A stretch of 42,119 bases of DNA, taken from contig JAHDPQ010000009.1 of NCBI GenBank assembly GCA_018434245.1, positions 1 through 42,119 on the forward strand, read 5' to 3'. The notes beneath the pieces were generated by a model that searched no databases, was not told the DNA's origin, and worked only from the letters and a program-made list of their open reading frames with translations. This DNA is from Oscillospiraceae bacterium. GTDB lineage: Bacteria; Bacillota; Clostridia; Oscillospirales; Ruminococcaceae. The stretch's first letter is position 1; the number at the start of each line of letters is the position of its first letter. Positions 35,368 through 40,640 of the stretch are shown piece after piece. Position numbers and translations under genes: made by a program.

Positions 35368-36555
35368 ATGTTAAAAAAACTGATTGTCAACGGAAGGATT
35401 CTTCTTCCCCAGCGCATCATCCACGGCGGTATTTTGGTGGAAGGGGATAGAATTGCCGCCGTCTATCCCGGAATCCCCCCCGATATTGAGGGGGCGGAAA
35501 TCATCGATGCCGGGGGCAAGTATGTGTCTCCGGGATTTATCGAGCTTCATGCCCATGGCGCCGGGGGCTCGGATTTTATGGACGGCACCCCCGAGGCCTT
35601 TCTCAGCGCCTGCAGAACTCACCTTGTCCACGGCACCACTACCATTTACCCCACCACCCTGTCGGCGGGATTTGAGGAGATGTACCAGGTCATCGACAGC
35701 TTGCGAAAAGCGCGGAAGCTCCTTGGCTGCGGGCCCTATCTGCCGGGGTTGCATTTGGAAGGGCCCTACTTCAGTATGGAGCAGCGGGGAGCACAGGACC
35801 CCAGATACATCAAGAATCCCGACCCGCAGGAATATCGGGAGATCGTTGCCTATGCCCAGGGGGATATCAAGCGCTGGAGTGTAGCGCCGGAACTGGATGG
35901 TGCCCTGGAAATGGGGGATTACCTTGATGCCCACGGCATTTTGCCCAGTATCGGCCACAGCAACGGGGAGTATGCTCAGGTCAAGGAGGCAATGGCCCAT
36001 CATTACACCCATGTCACCCACCTGTATTCGGGGATGTCCACCATTGTTCGCCGGGGAGGCTTCCGCTTTTTGGGGGTGGTCGAAAGCTCTTATGCTTTGG
36101 AGGATTTGACGGTGGAGGTGATTGGGGACGGCTGCCACATTCCCCCGGAGCTGCTGCGGATGGTGTACCGGCTCAAAGGGCCGGATAAAACCTGCCTGAT
36201 CACCGATTCCCTGCGCTGTACCGGGCAAGACGTAACAGAAACCATTACCGGCAGCCGGGAAAACGGCCAGCGGGTCATCATCGAGGACGGTGTGGCAAAG
36301 CTGCCTGACCGCACTGCCTTTGCAGGCAGCATTGCTACAGGGGATCGTCTGGTGCGGGTGGCAAACCAGCTGGCGGGCATCCCTTTGGAGGACAGCGTGC
36401 GGATGCTCACCCTGACTCCGGCGCAGATCATGGGGATCGGGAATGAGCGGGGCAGTCTGGAGGCGGGCAAAATAGCGGACATCCTCATCTTTGATGAAGA
36501 GATTCATATTTCCAGGGTGTTCTGCGGCGGCAAAGAGGTAGACCTTGCAGGCTAG
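35368..36555 (+). CDS. N-acetylglucosamine-6-phosphate deacetylase-like amidohydrolase (NagA-like)
   Basis: The product has 395 residues. It has the NagA/COG1820 pattern GGKYVSPGFIELHAHGAGGSDFMD with the HxH, GLHLEGPYFS with the metal Glu, PSIGHSNG and THLYSGMS with His residues, and CLITDSLRCTG with the catalytic Asp. The usual substrate loop with NAM and HHR is replaced by SGM and VRR, so the substrate may differ from GlcNAc-6-phosphate. ATG at 35368 follows GGGAGG by six bases; an ATG at 35362 overlaps that signal. It is the last gene before a terminator. Confidence 0.87.
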   Translation: MLKKLIVNGRILLPQRIIHGGILVEGDRIAAVYPGIPPDIEGAEIIDAGGKYVSPGFIELHAHGAGGSDFMDGTPEAFLSACRTHLVHGTTTIYPTTLSAGFEEMYQVIDSLRKARKLLGCGPYLPGLHLEGPYFSMEQRGAQDPRYIKNPDPQEYREIVAYAQGDIKRWSVAPELDGALEMGDYLDAHGILPSIGHSNGEYAQVKEAMAHHYTHVTHLYSGMSTIVRRGGFRFLGVVESSYALEDLTVEVIGDGCHIPPELLRMVYRLKGPDKTCLITDSLRCTGQDVTETITGSRENGQRVIIEDGVAKLPDRTAFAGSIATGDRLVRVANQLAGIPLEDSVRMLTLTPAQIMGIGNERGSLEAGKIADILIFDEEIHISRVFCGGKEVDLAG

Positions 36556-36589
36556 AAGGACTGCCTTTTGCCTGCGGAAAACAAGAGTG

Positions 36590-36628
36590 GAAGGGCTGCT
36601 CCTGTCTTTGACGGGGACAGCCCTTTGT
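36590..36628 (+). terminator. Terminator of the transporter/catabolic operon
   Basis: AAGGGCTG (36591-36598) pairs with CAGCCCTT (36618-36625), with further inner CC/GG pairs, followed by TTTGTC. It lies about 35 bases beyond the NagA-like stop. Confidence 0.7.
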
Positions 36629-36654
36629 CATGCGGGAACAGGGCTTTCTTAATA

Positions 36655-36830
36655 TCACCGGCCCGGTGGCCCAACAAGCCCAATAGGCCCGACGGGCCCT
36701 CTGCAAACGATTCGATTAGGACAACAATTATGGCAATTGCCGGAAAAATCTCCAGAACATAAATTGTAGTTTGGAATTGTACTTCTCCACCTTATCGATT
36801 GTTTTACACTTATATGGTAGATGTCTGTGT
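36655..36830 (-). pseudogene. Possible collagen-like (Gly-X-Y) gene fragment
   Basis: The minus-strand frame ending at TGA 36657-36655 reads GPVGPIGLVGPPGR just before the stop, preceded by a Cys-rich stretch (GNCHNCCPNRIVCR). Bacterial collagen-like proteins often show Cys-rich then G-X-Y repeats. There is no good start codon or ribosome binding site and only four to five triplets remain. It may be a remnant or chance. Confidence 0.3.
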
Positions 36831-36903
36831 TATACTAGTATATATAGTGCGCGGCATTGTAATTGGCCAAAATTCCCCCAGTGACAGGGCGGCCCCATCC
36901 AAG

Positions 36904-36946
36904 AACGCCACCGGAGCCTGAAATCATCTCAGGCTCCGGTGGCGTT
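36904..36946. terminator. Strong bidirectional terminator-like hairpin
   Basis: The perfect 18-bp stem AACGCCACCGGAGCCTGA (36904-36921) pairs with its complement (36929-36946) around a short ATCATC-type loop. It lies 39 bases past the endolysin stop and probably ends the minus-strand lysis transcript. It could also end a short plus-strand RNA. The 36660-36900 stretch otherwise shows only AT-rich promoter-like sequence (TTATACT near 36833). Confidence 0.8.
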
Positions 36947-36984
36947 TGTTGCGGCTTCCCAACCCTGTTAGCCGGAATATGGGG

Positions 36985-37572
36985 CTACAGAATCTCGGCG
37001 ATGGTTCGGTCTTCCCCGCGGATAAACAAATTCCGGGCGGTGGTGTACCGCTGGTTGTCGGGCGGGGACACCTTACAGTGGAGCCAGCTGATGGGGTTAT
37101 CCAGAGTGGAGTCGACGGCTCCGTAGTTTTTACCCAGAAATCGCGTGCTTCGCCCGGAGAGAGTGGGGGTGTAGTAGGGATACGTCAAATCCCGGTCCAT
37201 CTCCAAATGCAGATGAGCTCCGGTGCTGCAGGCTCCGGTATTTCCATAGTAGCCCAGCTTGCTATCCTTGGTCACCCGCTGTCCCCCGCGGACCAGAAGA
37301 GAAGAAAAGTGGAACATGCGGCAGATCACCTTTCCGGTAAAACCGGGGCGGCGGGCGGCATCGTACCGGATCACCAGATAGTTGCCCAAGATATTGTCAA
37401 AGCCCGAGGCCAATACGGTCCCGTTGCCGCTGGCGTACACCAGACTCTGCCCGGTGGAGGAAACCATATCCACACCGTAGTGCTCAAAGCCAAAGCGGAT
37501 ACGGTAGCTTAGGGTTTTCCAGCTGGCGGTGAGCTTTGCATCATTGATGGGCAAAATCAGCTGCTGGCTCAT
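36985..37572 (-). CDS. M23-family peptidase, phage-type endolysin
   Basis: The product has 195 residues. The LytM/M23 zinc site is shown by HYGVD and GAHLHLEM, with FGFEHYGVDMV and GYYGNTGACSTGAHLHLE in the expected order. It should cleave peptide cross-links of peptidoglycan. ATG at 37572 follows CAGGAG by eight bases and overlaps the holin stop. There is no signal peptide, so release would depend on the holin. A short C-terminal extension follows the catalytic domain. Confidence 0.9.
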   Translation of the reverse strand: MSQQLILPINDAKLTASWKTLSYRIRFGFEHYGVDMVSSTGQSLVYASGNGTVLASGFDNILGNYLVIRYDAARRPGFTGKVICRMFHFSSLLVRGGQRVTKDSKLGYYGNTGACSTGAHLHLEMDRDLTYPYYTPTLSGRSTRFLGKNYGAVDSTLDNPISWLHCKVSPPDNQRYTTARNLFIRGEDRTIAEIL

Positions 37573-37835
37573 GGCTTTCGCTCCTGCTTCACGCATTGAT
37601 TGGCTCCGGTGGCGGCCCACCCGCTGATGGCTCCCACCGCCGCGGCGGCAAAGACGTTTTCAGCCACCGGAAACCCCGGCAGGAAAAAGTACCCCACCAA
37701 TCCCAGCAATGCCCCCACCAAGCCGCACAGAGCCGGGATGTGTTTGTAAAATGCTTCGGGAACGAGGGCCTTGTACAGCTCTGCAGCCAGATAGCAAAGC
37801 ACCGTAATAGCTGGAATCGCAATGAATTCTTCCAT
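37569..37835 (-). CDS. Holin
   Basis: The product has 88 residues with two hydrophobic segments (about 5-22, IAIPAITVLCYLAAEL, and 33-52, IPALCGLVGALLGLVGYFFL), an Ala/Gly-rich third (about 59-75, VFAAAAVGAISGWAATGA) and a charged C-terminus. This matches phage holins of Clostridia. ATG at 37835 follows AAGGAG by eight bases. The stop overlaps the endolysin ATG, the standard holin-endolysin order. Confidence 0.87.
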   Translation of the reverse strand: MEEFIAIPAITVLCYLAAELYKALVPEAFYKHIPALCGLVGALLGLVGYFFLPGFPVAENVFAAAAVGAISGWAATGANQCVKQERKP

Positions 37836-37847
37836 AAAAGCTTCTCC

Positions 37848-38171
37848 TTACTGTTTGAGAGAGCCGTGCTCCCGCACGAGATGTTCATCCAGCCGCCGGT
37901 GAGCACTGCGGGAGGTCTCCACCGAGCGGGAGACATCCTTGCCCAGAGCGACGATCTGTATGCTCACTTCGTCGGCGCGGTCCTCCAATTTGCCAATATC
38001 GCAATCCACCCGCCGCTCGATGCGGGTGATGCTCTCCTTAATATACTTGATGTCAGTGACAAGGCTTCCGGTTTCCTTTCCGGCCAGATTGCTGGCGCTG
38101 ATCCGGCCGATGAAAAAGGTGGCTAAAGCCAGGGACACACTAATCAAGGTTGCTATGGCAGACAGTTCCAT
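37848..38171 (-). CDS. XhlA-like membrane-anchored coiled-coil protein
   Basis: The product has 107 residues. One N-terminal membrane helix (about 3-24, LSAIATLISVSLALATFFIG) is followed by a coiled coil (about 35-90) and a charged end. XhlA-type proteins often accompany holin and endolysin in Gram-positive phages. In XhlA itself the membrane helix is C-terminal, so the homology is uncertain. ATG at 38171 follows GGAGG. It lies between the Kelch and holin genes. Confidence 0.65.
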   Translation of the reverse strand: MELSAIATLISVSLALATFFIGRISASNLAGKETGSLVTDIKYIKESITRIERRVDCDIGKLEDRADEVSIQIVALGKDVSRSVETSRSAHRRLDEHLVREHGSLKQ

Positions 38172-38183
38172 CACTGCCTCCTA

Positions 38184-39014
38184 TCACAGGATATTCTTTG
38201 TCCCCCGGTACTGCCACAGACAAATTCCGTCGGTGACCAGCAGGCGGCCATCCAAAGCAAACAACTGCGCTCCGGGGATCGCCTGCGGCAGCATCGGTCC
38301 GGGGACACACCGGGCCCCTTGAAGATGCAGCTGCCGCAGCTGCTTTTGACCAAAGCTTGCGTAGAGCAGCCCCTTTCCCCAGAGGGCAGTGCTGCCGCTC
38401 CAGCCGGGGGAGGGCAGAATCCCCCACCTCTCCCAGACTCCGGTGATGGGGTCCCGCCGCTCGATAGGCTCCGCTGCTCCCGGGCCTTGGGTAAAGGAGC
38501 CCCCCACACAGTAGACAGTATCTCCCAGAGTTTGGCAGCTGTGTCCTCGGCGGGGTATGCGCAGAGGGGGATAAGGCCTCCAGTGGGAACCGCTTTGATG
38601 CAGGCCCCACACCTCATCCAGAGCTTTGCCCTCCCTCACTCCGCCCAGGCAGAGGAGCTCATCCTCCCAGGCGGTAGCACAGTGCTGCCAGACCGGACGG
38701 GGCAGGGGGTCCGCAAGCCGCCACTTGTTGGTGAGGATGTGGTACACTTGAACGGCATCAGTGGGGCCGCCAAGGCTTCTCCCGCCGACGCAGAAAAGCT
38801 CTTCCCCCAGTAGGGTGCAGCTGTGCCGGGAAACGGCAAGGGGCAGGTGGGAGCCCTGGCTCCAGCGGCCTTCTCCGGGGCGGTAAATCCAAAGAGAAGC
38901 GCCGGGGTTTCCCCGCTCGTCATCGCCCCCCGTCCAGAACAGCGCCCCCCTCCCGGATGCACCTGCACCCCAACGGCATGAAAACGGCATTGTTACACGG
39001 CTCCAATTCCGCAT
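38184..39014 (-). CDS. Kelch-repeat beta-propeller-like protein
   Basis: The product has 276 residues with five or so Kelch-type blades. The repeats show di-Gly, Tyr and Trp positions: FWTGGDD...WIYRPGEGRW, FCVGGRS...YHILTNKW, LCLGGVR...LHQSGSHW and YCVGGSF...RRDPITGVW. No signal peptide is present. ATG at 39014 follows GGGAGGAGCGAC. A Kelch-like gene immediately before a lysis cassette is unusual. It might be a released effector, a fibre-like protein or an unrelated gene caught in the operon. Confidence 0.8.
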   Translation of the reverse strand: MRNWSRVTMPFSCRWGAGASGRGALFWTGGDDERGNPGASLWIYRPGEGRWSQGSHLPLAVSRHSCTLLGEELFCVGGRSLGGPTDAVQVYHILTNKWRLADPLPRPVWQHCATAWEDELLCLGGVREGKALDEVWGLHQSGSHWRPYPPLRIPRRGHSCQTLGDTVYCVGGSFTQGPGAAEPIERRDPITGVWERWGILPSPGWSGSTALWGKGLLYASFGQKQLRQLHLQGARCVPGPMLPQAIPGAQLFALDGRLLVTDGICLWQYRGTKNIL

Positions 39015-39218
39015 GTCGCTCCTCCCGGTTGTCTTTGATGGTATGGGTCAAGGGTTCTATCACCTCATGGATACCATTATAGAACAAACGTTTAATACAA
39101 GAAAGAGCAATCTGGCAGCAAGAGCCGCTGTTCTCTTGCCATTGCTTTGTTTTTCTCCCTCAGGGACAGGTTCTTGTAAATAGCATAAAATATTTGCACA
39201 AAGATAATTGAATGTATG
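39015..39218 (-). promoter_or_regulatory. Intergenic region before the Kelch gene with a consensus -10
   Basis: No gene is seen. TATAAT at 39081-39076 lacks a good -35 (TTTCTT at about 17 bases), which would suit an activator or alternative sigma factor. A stem GCAAGAG/CTCTTGC (about 39119-39140) lies further upstream without a U-tract. Confidence 0.5.
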
Positions 39219-39566
39219 TTATTGATGCTCAGATTCCTGCTGCTCCATGGCCTTAAACACTTCCACGCAGAACTCTACCTGAAGCCGCAGGATATTCAGG
39301 GCGGCGGCAATGCGCTTGGAAACCGTCGGCCCGGTGATACCCAGCTCCCGGCCGATTTCTGCCACCGGCATTCCCAGCCAAAACCGCATGTGAATCACCC
39401 GGCTTTGCTCCGGCGTGAGGGTGTGGTCCATGGCAAGGCGCAGGGCGGTGCGGTAGCAGGCGGCCTCCTGCCGGTTATCCTCCCGGCGCATCCAAGGGGG
39501 GAGCAGCCGGGGGTCGGTATTGGGGTCGGGCAGAAGCTCCAAAGAGGGGTTACGCAATAAATTCAT
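39219..39566 (-). CDS. Sigma-70 region 4-like regulator
   Basis: The product has 115 residues. From about residue 52 it has region-4-type HTH sequence (LTPEQSRVIHMRFWLGMPVAEIGRELGITGPTVSKRIAAAL). The first about 35 residues are a Pro-rich, Arg-rich leader, and no region 2 is present. Similar short proteins in phages of Clostridia act as late regulators. ATG at 39566 follows AAAGGA by eight bases. A palindrome matching the divergent operators lies just upstream (39589-39601). It probably activates the downstream lysis genes; this is inference. Confidence 0.75.
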   Translation of the reverse strand: MNLLRNPSLELLPDPNTDPRLLPPWMRREDNRQEAACYRTALRLAMDHTLTPEQSRVIHMRFWLGMPVAEIGRELGITGPTVSKRIAAALNILRLQVEFCVEVFKAMEQQESEHQ

Positions 39567-39588
39567 GGCAAGAATCCTTTCGGAGTAA

Positions 39589-39601
39589 ACGCTTAAAGCG
39601 T
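39589..39601. promoter_or_regulatory. Operator-like palindrome upstream of the sigma-like gene
   Basis: ACGCTTAAAGCGT matches the pattern CGC-N5-GCG of the two sites in the divergent promoter region. It lies between the small HTH gene stop and the sigma-like gene, upstream of its ribosome binding site. Confidence 0.55.
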
Positions 39602-39602
39602 A

Positions 39603-39806
39603 CTAATCGGTCAGCTTGAGATACCGGCAATCGATGGAGTACACCTCCTGCATTTTTTGAATCAAATCCCACCGGGGAATGCGCCTTCCGCTTTCGTACC
39701 CCTGCAGGGTAGAGGTTCCAATCAACAAAAGGTCGGCAGCTTCTTTTTGGTTGAGCCCCGCGTTGATGCGGGCGGCACGCAATGAAATTTTAACATTGTG
39801 ATCCAT
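39603..39806 (-). CDS. Small Cro/CI-type HTH protein
   Basis: The product has 67 residues. The HTH pattern is LRAARINAGLNQKEAADLLLIGTSTLQGYESGRRIPRW. ATG at 39806 follows AGGAGGTGAC. It is transcribed from a consensus promoter divergent from the HTH gene at 39933. It resembles the Cro partner in a CI/Cro-type switch. It is followed by the sigma-like gene after 36 bases. Confidence 0.85.
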   Translation of the reverse strand: MDHNVKISLRAARINAGLNQKEAADLLLIGTSTLQGYESGRRIPRWDLIQKMQEVYSIDCRYLKLTD

Positions 39807-39826
39807 AAATGTCACCTCCTGATTGC

Positions 39827-39913
39827 ATTATACCATTGCTTCCTTCCCCTGTCAACGCCAAAAGCGGTAAAAATAATTCTATTATTGATATTTTATCGCT
39901 TATAGCGTATAAT
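39827..39913. promoter_or_regulatory. Divergent promoters with two operators (switch region)
   Basis: Minus promoter: TTGACA (39855-39850) and TATAAT (39832-39827), spacing 17. Plus promoter: TTGATA (39885-39890) and TATAAT (39908-39913), spacing 17. Palindromes CGCCAAAAGCG (39856-39866), abutting the minus -35, and CGCTTATAGCG (39897-39907), inside the plus spacer, share the CGC-N5-GCG form. Confidence 0.8.
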
Positions 39914-39932
39914 AAAAGACGAGGTGAGCAAA

Positions 39933-40298
39933 ATGCCCAACAATGCAAGGGAAGTATTTGCACAAAACCTGCGAGAGCTTTTGGACCGCACGGGACGAAC
40001 CCAAGCCGACCTGATTCGGGAGCTGGGGCTACGCCAATCCACGGTTTCTGATTGGATGAGCGGAAAAAAATATCCCCGGGTGGACAAAATACAATTGCTG
40101 GCCGATTTTTTTGGCGTCAACCGCTCGGCCTTGACCGAGGGGCAGCCGGCCCAGAGCCTACCCGGCACCACACAGTGGCTGCGGGCGGGACTTGTGGCCC
40201 GAGGATGCCCCGGTGCACAGGGGCTGGAGGACCGTCAACTTGTAACTATTTTGGAAAGCATGGACCTTCTGGCTCGGGCTCTTATGGAGAAAGACTGA
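39933..40298 (+). CDS. XRE/CI-type HTH repressor (no peptidase domain)
   Basis: The product has about 121 residues. The N-terminal HTH_3 domain (FAQNLRELLDRTGRTQADLIRELGLRQSTVSDWMSGKKYPRVD) is complete. The C-terminal about 55 residues are helical and lack a LexA/CI S24 peptidase, so induction would not be by RecA-type self-cleavage. ATG at 39933 follows GAGGTG; a GTG at 39924 is an alternative. It is the probable repressor of the divergent lysis module. Confidence 0.85.
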   Translation: MPNNAREVFAQNLRELLDRTGRTQADLIRELGLRQSTVSDWMSGKKYPRVDKIQLLADFFGVNRSALTEGQPAQSLPGTTQWLRAGLVARGCPGAQGLEDRQLVTILESMDLLARALMEKD

Positions 40299-40328
40299 TT
40301 TAAAATGATTGTAAAATCCTCCAAAAAG

Positions 40329-40357
40329 TTGAACAGCACAGTAAATAATGGTATAAT
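40329..40357 (+). promoter_or_regulatory. Promoter of the family-5 binding protein gene
   Basis: TTGAAC (40329-40334) and TATAAT (40352-40357) with a 17-base spacer. The start would be near 40364, leaving a leader of about 275 bases. Confidence 0.75.
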
Positions 40358-40413
40358 CTCTGACGGAACGGCACAGGTAAAGGATTTGGAGCATCTTACA
40401 AGTAAGGCTATCC

Positions 40414-40507
40414 CTGTCGCTTGCACCTTTCGCTGTAAAAAGCAACCTGCTCAGCCACCGATCGGAGCATCTGCCTTTGCTCCGGGTCCCATTGCGACAG
40501 CTTTTTT
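40414..40507 (+). other. Structured leader with terminator-like 3-prime end
   Basis: CTGTCGC (40414-40420) pairs with GCGACAG (40494-40500) and encloses a GGAGC/GCTCC stem (about 40464-40482). TTTTTT follows directly (40502-40507). A further GTTCCC/GGGAAC hairpin lies at about 40556-40574. The layout resembles an attenuator, but I recognise no known riboswitch or T-box class. Confidence 0.45.
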
Positions 40508-40640
40508 ATTACACTCCAAACCCCGAAGGAGTCTCACGTCACAGGCAGGTGCCGGGTTCCCAGCGTTGGGGAACTTCCGCCCGGCTTGACGGAACAGGGA
40601 CTTTCCCATCCTTCCGGGGCAACCAATCAGGAGGCATACC

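Noticed and set aside
36985-40298. Complete prophage
   Set aside because: No integrase, terminase, portal, capsid or tail genes are present, and the neighbours on both sides are metabolic or transport genes.
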